Part shown: piece after piece, positions 1 to 10,265 of the stretch
How the letters are laid out: every line of letters begins with the position of its first letter
Numbering within the stretch: the first letter of the stretch is position 1
From: Candidatus Eiseniibacteriota bacterium
GTDB lineage: Bacteria > Eisenbacteria > RBG-16-71-46
DNA: 64,000 nucleotides
Assembly (NCBI GenBank): GCA_016178725.1
Contig: JACOSV010000058.1
Span: 1-64,000, forward strand
Reading direction: 5' to 3'
Translations under genes and position numbers: made by a program
Notes under the pieces: model-generated
What the model was told of the DNA's origin: nothing
Seen by the model: only the letters and a program-made list of their open reading frames with translations
Databases searched by the model: none

Positions 1-501
1 CAGCGCGCGGCGGCGGTCGTGCTCGCCTGCCTCGCCGAGGCGCACCGCGTAGAGGAGGCCGATCTCGAGATCGTCGGGCAGGATCGCGCGCGCGCGCGCG
101 AGTGCGGCGAGCCGCGCCGGCTCGATCGCGAGTCCTTCGTGCGCGCGCACGAGCAGCTTCGCCCCGGCCTGCGTCTCCTCGAGCTCGAGCGCGCGCCCGG
201 CGATCGCCGCCAGCGGTTCCCAGCGCCTCGCGGCGGCGAGCCGCTCGCCGAGGGCGAGCAGGGTCTGCTCGGCGCGCTCGATCTCGCCGTTCAGCGCGCA
301 CGCCGCGGCGAGCAGGTACTCGACGCCGTGACTCGCACCCGCCTGGCGCAGACGCGCCGCCGTTTCGTCGCGGAGGTAGACGACCAGGCCCTCGCTCCGC
401 GCGTCGCCGGCGAGCGTCTCGAGCGCTTCGCGATCGGCGGGCGTGAGATCGGCCGCCTGCTCGCCTCTCAAGATCGACGGCAGCGTTTCACGAACGGGCA
501 T
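1..501 (-). CDS. Hypothetical protein, N-terminal part (runs off left edge)
   Basis: Minus-strand open frame from ATG at 501, MPVRETLPSILRGEQAADLTPADREALETLAGDARSEGLVVYLRDETAARLRQAG..., open to base 1. Ala/Leu/Glu-rich helical, possibly TPR-like. Absent from ORF track because it is truncated. Confidence 0.55.
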   Translation of the reverse strand, partial: MPVRETLPSILRGEQAADLTPADREALETLAGDARSEGLVVYLRDETAARLRQAGASHGVEYLLAAACALNGEIERAEQTLLALGERLAAARRWEPLAAIAGRALELEETQAGAKLLVRAHEGLAIEPARLAALARARAILPDDLEIGLLYAVRLGEAGEHDRRRAL

Positions 502-675
502 GAGGCTCGCGAGAGATCAGGGTCGGGCGCGCGAAAGGGCGGACATGATGCCCGATCGTCGCGCGTGGGAGCAAGGCGGGGCGGGGCGGGCGGGCGGCGC
601 GGGCGCGTCGCCGGCGTCGCGCCGGCGGACGGGACGCGCTTGTCGCCCGCGCGCGCGCGCGCCTATCCTCGCCGC

Positions 676-1230
676 ATGAAGATCTACACGCGCACCGGCG
701 ACGACGGCTCGACCGGTCTCCTCGGCTCGGGCCGCGTGCGCAAGGACGACGCGCGGGTCGAGGCGTACGGCAGCGTCGACGAGCTGAACGCGGCACTGGG
801 CGCGGCGCGCGCGGCCGACGATCAGGGCTGGGTCGGCGACGAGATCGTCGCAATCCAGGCGCGGCTCTTCGCGCTCGGCGCCGAGCTCGCGGCCACGACG
901 CCCGCGGCGCTCGCGGCGCTCGAGTGCATCGCCGACGACGACGTGACCGAGATCGAGAACCTGATCGACCGCCTCGAGGCCGATCTCGCGCCGCTCACGA
1001 GCTTCATCCTGCCGGGCGGCACGACGCTCGGCGGGGCGCTCCACCTCGCGCGCACCGTGTGCCGCCGCGCCGAGCGCCGCGTCGTCGCGCTGCAGGCTGG
1101 GGCGACCGTCGAGCCGCGGCTCGTGCGCTACCTCAACCGCCTCGCCGACCTCCTGTTCGTGATGGCGCGCTGGTGCAACGCCCGCACGGGCGTCCCCGAG
1201 CGCGAGTGGAAGGGCCGCGCGGGCGGCTGA
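676..1230 (+). CDS. Cob(I)alamin adenosyltransferase, PduO/MMAB type
   Basis: MKIYTRTGDDGSTGLLGSGRVRKDDARVEAYGSVDELNAALG... and RLVRYLNRLADLLFVMARWCN are typical of PduO-type ATR. The start at 676 is internal to the 19..1230 ORF. Confidence 0.93.
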   Translation: MKIYTRTGDDGSTGLLGSGRVRKDDARVEAYGSVDELNAALGAARAADDQGWVGDEIVAIQARLFALGAELAATTPAALAALECIADDDVTEIENLIDRLEADLAPLTSFILPGGTTLGGALHLARTVCRRAERRVVALQAGATVEPRLVRYLNRLADLLFVMARWCNARTGVPEREWKGRAGG

Positions 1231-1680
1231 CCGCGCCGCGCTTGCGCCATGGCGCCGGCGCGACCGCCGCACGGAGCGCTGGACATCGGCCGCGTCCGTG
1301 GGGATAATCCCGCCGCACCCATCGAGCGAGCCGGAGCGACGTGCTCGGATGTCGGCGTGATGCGCGTCCGGATGCTCCGCCTCTCGCGGGTGACTCCCCG
1401 CTTCGACCCGCCCGCGCCCCAGTCCACACCGTCGGGCGGTTGGGCGGAAACGCCGTGGTTGATCCACGAAGCGGCCGGGACGATCGGGTGGGAAGCCTCC
1501 ACCTCCCCCGGCACCGGAGAGGCCAGCCGTTCGCGAAGGCTGGGCGAGTTTCCGTGAACCGCAGCGTGTCGCGCCCACGAGGGGCGTGACGCCGAACGGT
1601 TCGGCTCCCGACCCGCGCGTCGCAGATGGCGCGCAGCCCCACCACCGCCGGGCGGCAGCACGCGCCGGCAAGGACGATCG

Positions 1681-2883
1681 ATGAGACAACGCCGTCGCCG
1701 CCCACGAGGTCCGCGACCCACGCAACCGGGCGGCATGCCCGGAGCCCCCATGCCGCAACAGGGCCAGGGCATGCAGGCCGCCCCGCTCGCACCCGGGCAA
1801 CCCCGCCCCGGCCGCCGCCGTCGCCGTCGCGGCGGCAACCGCCCGCCGAGCAACATGCCGCCCGCGCCGTATGTGAACAACGCCGGACACGACGGCGGCG
1901 CGATGCGCATGCAGCAGGCCCCGCGCCGTCCGCGCCGCGGCCGCGGCGGATCGCGCGGCAACGGCGGCGATCGTCGTCGCGGCGGCCTCGAGCTGCTGCG
2001 CGACATGCAGCAGATCGGCGCGGCGCTCGATCCCACCGAGCGCCTGATCATGGAGATTCCGCCCGGGCAGGGGAACCCTCCCTACGGCGACCGCATCACC
2101 GGACGCGCGATCGATCTCATCGCGCCGATCGGCCGCGGCCAGCGCTGCCTCATCGTCTCGCCGCCCAAGGCCGGCAAGACGCGCATCCTCCAGATCATCG
2201 CCGCGGCGGTGAAGCACAACCATCCCGACGTCGGCGTCTACGCGTTGCTCGTGGACGAACGGCCCGAGGAGGTCACCGACTTCCGCCGCAACACGCCCGC
2301 CGAGGTCATCGCCGCCTCGAGCGACCTGAGCGTCGACGAGCACATCGAGACCGCCGAGCACGCGATGGAGGTGGTCGCGGCACAGGTGCTCGAGGGCAAG
2401 GACGTCGTGCTGCTGCTCGACTCGATCACCCGCCTCGCGCGCGCCTACAACGCCGGCGCCGACGGCAGCGGGCGCACCATGTCGGGCGGACTCGACTCGA
2501 ACGCCATGCAGGGGCCGCGGCAGATCTTCGGCGCGGCACGCAAGATCGAGGACGGCGGCTCGCTGACGATCATCGGCACGGCGCTGGTCGACACCGGCTC
2601 GCGCATGGACCAGATCATCTTCGAGGAGTTCAAGGGCACCGGGAACAGCGAGATCTTCCTGTCGCGCGAGCTGGCCGAGAAGCGCATCTACCCGGCGATC
2701 GACATCGCGAAGAGCGGCACGCGCAAGGAGGAGAAGCTCTATCCGCCCGAGGTCGTGCAGCGCATGCATCTGCTGCGGCGCGGGCTCGCCGGGCTCCATC
2801 CCATCGAGGCGATGACCAAGCTGCTCGAGCTGCTGATGCGCTGGAAGACGAACAAGGAGATCTTCGACCTGCTCAAGTCGTAG
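1681..2883 (+). CDS. rho: Transcription termination factor Rho (atypical N-terminus)
   Basis: GDRITGRAIDLIAPIGRGQRCLIVSPPKAGKT, LVDERPEEVTD, LLLDSITRLARAYN, GGSLTIIGTALVDTGSRMDQIIFEEFKGTGN: Rho ATPase core. Confidence 0.95.
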   Translation: MRQRRRRPRGPRPTQPGGMPGAPMPQQGQGMQAAPLAPGQPRPGRRRRRRGGNRPPSNMPPAPYVNNAGHDGGAMRMQQAPRRPRRGRGGSRGNGGDRRRGGLELLRDMQQIGAALDPTERLIMEIPPGQGNPPYGDRITGRAIDLIAPIGRGQRCLIVSPPKAGKTRILQIIAAAVKHNHPDVGVYALLVDERPEEVTDFRRNTPAEVIAASSDLSVDEHIETAEHAMEVVAAQVLEGKDVVLLLDSITRLARAYNAGADGSGRTMSGGLDSNAMQGPRQIFGAARKIEDGGSLTIIGTALVDTGSRMDQIIFEEFKGTGNSEIFLSRELAEKRIYPAIDIAKSGTRKEEKLYPPEVVQRMHLLRRGLAGLHPIEAMTKLLELLMRWKTNKEIFDLLKS

Positions 2884-2917
2884 ATGTCGCGACGCGAACC
2901 TTCACCGGGAGGACGCG

Positions 2918-3118
2918 ATGTCGGATGGGCCCGCCAGGCGGCTGTATCGCTCTCGCACCGACAAGAAGATCGCCGGCGTGTGCGGGGGACTCGCGAAGTA
3001 CTTCGGGATCGATCCGGTGATCCCGCGCGTGATCTGGGTGATCCTGATCCTGGCCGCGGGCACGGGGCTGCTGGCCTACGCGATTGCGTGGATCGTGATC
3101 CCGATGGAGCCGGCGTAG
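2918..3118 (+). CDS. PspC domain-containing small membrane protein
   Basis: RLYRSRTDKKIAGVCGGLAKYFGIDPVIPRVIWVILILAAGTGLLAYAIAWIVIPME: PspC domain. Confidence 0.9.
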   Translation: MSDGPARRLYRSRTDKKIAGVCGGLAKYFGIDPVIPRVIWVILILAAGTGLLAYAIAWIVIPMEPA

Positions 3119-3160
3119 CGCCGCGTCTCGATCCGGCCCGCCGCTGCGTCCGCGGCGCGG

Positions 3161-3718
3161 CTACACGCGCTCGACGAACTCCCCGGTGCGGGGGTCGATC
3201 TTCACGCGGTTGCCGATCTCGATGTAGGGCGGCACCTTGATCTCGTAGCCGGTCTCGAGGATCGCCGGCTTGGCGGTGTTCTGCACCGCGGCGCCCTTGA
3301 TGTTCGGCGTCGTCTCCTTGACCGACAGCTCGACGAACATCGGCACCTCGATACCGACCACGCGCCCGTCGAAGTAATCCGCGGTCAGCATCATGCCGTC
3401 GACCAGGTAGTTCACGGCGTCGCCGAGCACGTCCCCCGGCAGGTCGACCATCTCGTAGCTCTCGGTGTTCATGAAGTGGAACGCGTCGCCGGCGCGATAG
3501 CTGAACTGGAGCGAGTGCTGCTCCATGTTCGCCTTCTCGACCTTGTCCTCGGAACGGAACCGGTGCTCGGTGTTGGAGCCGGTCTCGATGTTCACGAGGC
3601 GCGTCTGCACCATGCCGCGCCAGTTGCCGGGCGTGACGTGGAGGACGTTGGTGACGCGATGGGGCTTGCCGTTGTGCATGACGACCATGCCCACCTTGAG
3701 TTGAGTCGCGGCGATCAT
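3161..3718 (-). CDS. efp: Translation elongation factor P
   Basis: MIAATQLKVGMVVMHNGKPHRVTNVLHVTPGNWRG...FVELSVKETTPNIKGAAVQNTAKPAILETGYEIKVPPYIEIGNRVKIDPRTGEFVERV. Confidence 0.95.
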   Translation of the reverse strand: MIAATQLKVGMVVMHNGKPHRVTNVLHVTPGNWRGMVQTRLVNIETGSNTEHRFRSEDKVEKANMEQHSLQFSYRAGDAFHFMNTESYEMVDLPGDVLGDAVNYLVDGMMLTADYFDGRVVGIEVPMFVELSVKETTPNIKGAAVQNTAKPAILETGYEIKVPPYIEIGNRVKIDPRTGEFVERV

Positions 3719-3857
3719 GGCGGGACTCCCGGGTTGGAGGCTGGCTGGGGCGACCGGCGGGCCCATGGACCACCCGGCGCAAGCGGCCGGGGATTGTGCC
3801 CGAGCGCGCCGGCGCGCGCAAGGCCGGCGCCCGCGCACGACCGTCCGTGCATGCGAT

Positions 3858-3887
3858 GAGGGCGGACGGCTCGCGCCGTCCGCCCTC
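3858..3887 (-). terminator. Perfect 12-bp hairpin (putative terminator of the metalloprotease gene)
   Basis: GAGGGCGGACGG-ctcgcg-CCGTCCGCCCTC, about 30 bp past the minus-strand stop at 3917. No U-tract. Confidence 0.6.
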
Positions 3888-3916
3888 GTGATGTCGCGCG
3901 CGTTTCCGCGCTTCGC

Positions 3917-6697
3917 CTACGGCTGGCCGAACGGTCCGGCCGGCCGCGGCGCCGCCGGCAGATCGGATTCGCGGCCCGCGTCGAGCGCACGCTTGATGCG
4001 CGCGCGCGTCTCCATCAGGTGCGCGCGGGCGTAATCACCGATCGGCGTCTGCGCGGCGAGCAGGCGCGAGCAGCGGCCGTCGATGCGCGAGAGCTGGAGC
4101 CGCGCCAGCGCGCGGGCGTCGTCGGGCGCGCCGGGCGGCGGAGCGACCACCAGGTTCGCGAGCCGGTCCACGTAGGCGCGCTGCACCTCGCGCCGTGTGC
4201 CCGGACCCTCGAGCGTCTTGAGCGTCGCGGCCGCCCCGGTCGTGGGCTCGCCCCACACCATGCGCGTCAGCCGGTCGAAGTGCTCGGCCAGCCGGAACGC
4301 GTCGGCGCTCCGCGACTCGGCCTCGCGCAGACGCGCCATGAGCTGCGGCGCCATCAGCGCATCGAGCACGTTCGTCTGGACCACGAGCGTCTTGTCGTTG
4401 AGGTTGTAGTCGAGCCGCGGGCCCGTGAAGATCCCGAAGTTCTCGTTCACGCCCCAGTGCGACCAGCGATCCGGGCCGAGCCGGTTGAGCAGCCCCGGCG
4501 TCATCGCGAACGCGTCGGCCGCGAACACGCGCTGGGCGAGGAATTCGAGCGCCTCGCGCTGCCGCGCCGCCGGCACCGGCGTCAGCGGATCGTGGGCACC
4601 CGGCTGGCCGCGGTGGTTGCGCGACTGGTACTGGCCGCCGACGTACTTCACCGCGAGCCGCGCGGTGATGTCGTACTGCTCGAGCAGCCCGTCGACCGCG
4701 CGGCGCAGCACCGGGTACTCGCCGTCCTTGCCGGCCAGCCGGCTCTCGAGGCCCGGGTTCTTCCACAGCGACGCGATCAGCGCGGTGCGCTGCTTCGCGA
4801 ACGCGAGCGGATCGTCGCCGAGGTCGAACTGGTTGGTGCGCGGGTCGAGCGCGAACGGGCCGCCGGTGTCCTCGTCGGTCGAGTACTCGTGCCCCGGCTG
4901 TTCCGACTCGTCGGCGATGGTCTTCGCGAACGCGTAGTCGGCATCGGTCGTGGCGGCGCTCGACGGTGCGTAGCCGTAGCGGATCATCCAGTCGTCCACC
5001 GTGCCCGGCCAGACGGCGTAGTACTCGCCGGGCGCGCCGTGATCCGGCGGCAGGTTGACGGCGGCGTAGTCCATCACCGAGCCCATCAGCCCGTTCTGGG
5101 CCGTCCAGTTGCGGTCGGTGAGCTTCGCCGCCGGCGTCGCCGTGCTCGAGCGGAAGTTGTGGCGCAGGCCGAGCGTGTGCCCGACCTCGTGCAGCGTCGT
5201 GTGGATCAGCATCTCGCCGATGAACTTCTCGCGCAGCGCGCTGTCCGCCTCGGCGCCGCCCGCCATCGCCATCGCGACGTTCGCGAGCGCGGCGCCGCCG
5301 CCGAGCCCCGTCTGCAGATCGCAGCGATACTCGGGACCGGCGAGCCCGTTGCCGCCCTCCGGCGCGGGTGTTGCGGAAACGGACGGCGCGTTGCCGGTCA
5401 GGTCGACGTAGTTGCGCCAGCGCCGCTGCACGATCGACGCCTCGATCAGGATGTCGGCGTCGAGGATCTCGCCGGTGCGCGGATCCACGCGCGACGGTCC
5501 GATCGCGCCGAACGACGGCGGCGACGAGGTGATCCAGCGGATCGTGCTGTAGCGCACGTCCTCGGGATCGAAGTCGGGATCGTTGGGCGCGTCCTTGGCG
5601 ACGATCGCGTTCTTGAACCCGGCCGTCTCGAACGCGCGCTGCCAGCGCTCGATGCCCTCGCGGATGTAGGGGCGGTAACGCTCGGGGATCGTGCGGTCGA
5701 GGTAGTAGACGATCGGCTTCACCGGCTCCGACAGCGCGGCGCTCGGATCCTTCTTCTCGAGCCGCCAGTGATTGACGTAGCGGACGAAGAAGTGCTCCTT
5801 GTCGTCGCGGCTGAAGTCCTTCATCACCGTCAGGAAGTAGCCGGTGCGGTCGTCGGCGAGCCGCGGCATCATCGGCTTCGCCGGCAGCTTCGAGAACGAG
5901 TAGTGGACGCTCACCGGGATGTAGCGGTCGTCCGGGACCGTCGGCGCGTTGAGGCCGATGCGGTCGCTCGGCGAGTAGGTGAGCGTCGCCTCGATCTCCA
6001 TGTTCTCGGGGAACACCTTGATGCTGCCGAGCGCCGAGCGCTCCTTGTCGAATCGCATCGGCTTGTTGCCGAACGCGGCGCGCATCTGGTCGGCGAGATC
6101 GGGCAGATCGCTGACGAGCAGCGGCGCGATGTCCACCAGCACGGCCCTGGTCGAGTCCTGCACGCTCTCGACCTTGAGCGAGGCGAGCACGGAGTTGCCC
6201 ATCGACAGGTTCTTCGCGCGCTCGACGGAGGTTCCCGCCGGCGCGGTGAAGCGCGTGTTCTGCTGCACCACGAGCACGTGGTCGCCCGAGCGGTGGAACT
6301 CGATCAGCTGGTCGTTCTGCGGCAGGCCGCCGAGGATGCCGTTCATGCCGACGCCGCGCGCGAGGCTGGTGATCGCTAGCACCGGGGTGTCCATCTGATC
6401 GGCGTTGATCTGGAGATACAGGTTCTCGCGTTTCGCATAGAGCGTGAAGAACCCGCGCTTCGGCTCGGCGCCGGTGGTGAGCTTCTTCCAGTCGCCGTAC
6501 GGCTTGTCGGCGGCGGCGCCGCCGGCCATGTCGCCGGCCGGAGCGCCCGCGCCCGGCGCTCCGCCGCCGGACTTTCGCGTGTCGTTCGCCGCGTTCGCCG
6601 GCGGCTTGTTGCCCGGCCACGCGCGGCCGGCGGACATCGTGAGCAGCAGTGCGAGCGCGAGCGCGCCCGCAATCCGGGGACGACGATGACGCGGCAT
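3917..6697 (-). CDS. Secreted zinc-dependent metalloprotease (DUF5117/DUF4953-type)
   Basis: Signal peptide MPRHRRPRIAGALALALLLTMSAGRAW; zincin motif TTLHEVGHTLGLRHNF; VYYLDRTIPERYRPYIREGIERWQRAFETAGFKNAI. Confidence 0.88.
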   Translation of the reverse strand: MPRHRRPRIAGALALALLLTMSAGRAWPGNKPPANAANDTRKSGGGAPGAGAPAGDMAGGAAADKPYGDWKKLTTGAEPKRGFFTLYAKRENLYLQINADQMDTPVLAITSLARGVGMNGILGGLPQNDQLIEFHRSGDHVLVVQQNTRFTAPAGTSVERAKNLSMGNSVLASLKVESVQDSTRAVLVDIAPLLVSDLPDLADQMRAAFGNKPMRFDKERSALGSIKVFPENMEIEATLTYSPSDRIGLNAPTVPDDRYIPVSVHYSFSKLPAKPMMPRLADDRTGYFLTVMKDFSRDDKEHFFVRYVNHWRLEKKDPSAALSEPVKPIVYYLDRTIPERYRPYIREGIERWQRAFETAGFKNAIVAKDAPNDPDFDPEDVRYSTIRWITSSPPSFGAIGPSRVDPRTGEILDADILIEASIVQRRWRNYVDLTGNAPSVSATPAPEGGNGLAGPEYRCDLQTGLGGGAALANVAMAMAGGAEADSALREKFIGEMLIHTTLHEVGHTLGLRHNFRSSTATPAAKLTDRNWTAQNGLMGSVMDYAAVNLPPDHGAPGEYYAVWPGTVDDWMIRYGYAPSSAATTDADYAFAKTIADESEQPGHEYSTDEDTGGPFALDPRTNQFDLGDDPLAFAKQRTALIASLWKNPGLESRLAGKDGEYPVLRRAVDGLLEQYDITARLAVKYVGGQYQSRNHRGQPGAHDPLTPVPAARQREALEFLAQRVFAADAFAMTPGLLNRLGPDRWSHWGVNENFGIFTGPRLDYNLNDKTLVVQTNVLDALMAPQLMARLREAESRSADAFRLAEHFDRLTRMVWGEPTTGAAATLKTLEGPGTRREVQRAYVDRLANLVVAPPPGAPDDARALARLQLSRIDGRCSRLLAAQTPIGDYARAHLMETRARIKRALDAGRESDLPAAPRPAGPFGQP

Positions 6698-6921
6698 GCG
6701 GAACTCCTTCTCACCGATGGTTGCGGCGTTCCGCGCGCACGGGAGGACGAGGGCGCCGGGAGGCCTGGGGGTGGACGCTCGGTCGAGCGGGCCGCGCTCC
6801 TCGCGCGGGCGCCCGACGGTACGTCGCGGGCGCGGTGCGTTCCCGCACGCGCGTGACGGGCGCGGCATTCGCCCGCACCGGCGGGGCTCGCCGGGGCGCG
6901 AACGCGGCGGGCGAAAACGCG

Positions 6922-6950
6922 GCCGGCCCGGGCGTCGTGCCCGGGCCGGC
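6922..6950 (-). terminator. Perfect 12-bp hairpin (putative groEL terminator)
   Basis: GCCGGCCCGGGC-gtcgt-GCCCGGGCCGGC downstream of the groEL stop at 6996. No U-tract. Confidence 0.6.
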
Positions 6951-6995
6951 GCGTGCTTCGCGATCGCGGCGACGTCAGACCGCCGGATCGTTGGA

Positions 6996-9003
<2,008 letters not shown>

Positions 9004-9222
9004 GATCTCCTCCTCCGCCTGATCGCCCCGAACACCGGGGTCGTGTGATGTGAGTGGGTTCCCACGATGCCGCGGAGTCCGCACCCGGGAGGGCCGGAAG
9101 GCTTGCGCCGCGGCGAGCCACCGGAAGGTAGAGCATGACGGCGGTGGCGCGCAAGCGGGCGGCATAAGCCGCTGCTCGTTTGGCGCTTAGGCGGGAGGTC
9201 GGCGTGGCCTTTGCGGCGTTAT

Positions 9223-9239
9223 CGTGCCATAATGGCACG
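9223..9239. promoter_or_regulatory. Perfect 17-nt palindrome upstream of groESL (candidate operator)
   Basis: CGTGCCAT-A-ATGGCACG, about 220 bp upstream of the groES start. Confidence 0.4.
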
Positions 9240-9272
9240 GTGTAACTGGCAGCGCCGATTGGGCTCCGCCAG

Positions 9273-9291
9273 TCCCGCCACGGGGGCGGGA
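9273..9291 (-). terminator. 7-bp GC hairpin downstream of OB-fold membrane protein
   Basis: TCCCGCC-acggg-GGCGGGA, 10 bp beyond the minus-strand stop at 9301. Confidence 0.4.
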
Positions 9292-9300
9292 TCGCCGGGA

Positions 9301-10206
9301 TCAGTTGGAGGGGTCTTCGAGCAACGCGACGCGCGGCGCGCCGTCCATGTAGCCGATGCTCACCGTGCCGTGCACCGCGACGCTCTCGTGCAGCGAGGGA
9401 TGGCGGCTGCGCGAGTAGACGACGATCGTGTCGCGCGACTGGCGCAGATCGAAGACGAAGCTGTTGCCGATCATGAACGCCTCGCCGGCTTCGCCGCTCA
9501 CGCGCACCGCGCGCCCTTCGTACGCCTCGGGATGCTGTCGGATCTGCGCCAGCGACACGGACGGCTCGCCGCCCCGGCCGAGCAGGAAGAGCGTCACGAT
9601 CCCGAGGACCGCGACGGCGCCGGCGGCGATCAGCAACGGCTTCGGGATCGACTGCAGCGCATCGAGCCACGCCATGCGCGCGCCGCGCGGCGCGCCGCCG
9701 ATCGGCATGTCGCCGGAGGTTGCGAGCAGGCGATGCGCCGCGCTCTCCGCACCGGGCGCGGACGCGCGCTCGACCAGCGAATCCTGCGCGAAGCCGGGGA
9801 ACGGATCGGCCGCGGATTCCGCCGTGACCGCGACGACCTGGCTCAAGCGCGGGATGCTGCTCGCCGCCGCCTTCCACGCGACCGGGCCCTTCGCGGGCGT
9901 GTCCTTCGCCGCGGACGTCTCTCCTGTCGTGTCCTTCGCCGCGGACGTCTCCTCTGGCGCTTCCTTCGCCGCGGACGTCTCGGGCGCGTCCTCTGCGGGC
10001 GCGGGATTCCCCGCCGCCGGTTTCGCCGCGCGCTTCGGCGGCGCTGCGCGCCTCGCCGGCGGCAGTGTGGGCCGCTCGGACGGCGGATCGCGGCGCTCCG
10101 TGCCCTCGGACGCGCCGGTCAGCCACTCGGGCGTCTCGCGCGCCTCCTTGCCGGGAGACGGCGCGGGGTCCGGCGGTTTGGGGGAATCGGGCTCGGGAAT
10201 GGCCAT
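9301..10206 (-). CDS. Membrane protein with Pro/Ala-rich N-terminus, one TM segment and C-terminal OB-fold-like domain
   Basis: MAIPEPDSPKPPDP...; TM PKPLLIAAGAVAVLGIVTLFLLG; C-terminus SLAQIRQHPEAYEGRAVRVSGEAGEAFMIGNSFVFDLRQSRDTIVVYSR. Confidence 0.7.
   Translation of the reverse strand: MAIPEPDSPKPPDPAPSPGKEARETPEWLTGASEGTERRDPPSERPTLPPARRAAPPKRAAKPAAGNPAPAEDAPETSAAKEAPEETSAAKDTTGETSAAKDTPAKGPVAWKAAASSIPRLSQVVAVTAESAADPFPGFAQDSLVERASAPGAESAAHRLLATSGDMPIGGAPRGARMAWLDALQSIPKPLLIAAGAVAVLGIVTLFLLGRGGEPSVSLAQIRQHPEAYEGRAVRVSGEAGEAFMIGNSFVFDLRQSRDTIVVYSRSRHPSLHESVAVHGTVSIGYMDGAPRVALLEDPSN
9902..9981 (-). repeat. Three 20-bp identical blocks at 30-bp spacing (in-frame ETSAAK repeat)
   Basis: TCCTTCGCCGCGGACGTCTC at 9902, 9932 and 9962; encodes ...ETSAAK(E/D)... 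three times. Confidence 0.85.
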
Positions 10207-10265
10207 GGATATCCTCGCTGGGCACGGTGACGCCCGGTAGGTATCGGCAAGCCGTGGCGCAGGGC

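Noticed and set aside
1231-1680. Cobalamin riboswitch or RNase P RNA near PduO/rho
   Set aside because: No B12-box (GCCACTG) or RNase P core (GAGGAAAGTCC) could be found on either strand.
517-2799. 760-aa minus-strand ORF
   Set aside because: Antisense shadow of PduO and rho; low-complexity composition.
4019-6379. 786-aa plus-strand ORF
   Set aside because: Fully antisense to the metalloprotease gene; Arg/Val/Leu-rich translation typical of high-GC shadow frames; no domain recognisable.
9902-9981. Possible CRISPR mini-array (three 20-bp repeats at 30-bp spacing)
   Set aside because: Spacers of 10 bp are too short and the blocks are in-frame codon repeats in a CDS.
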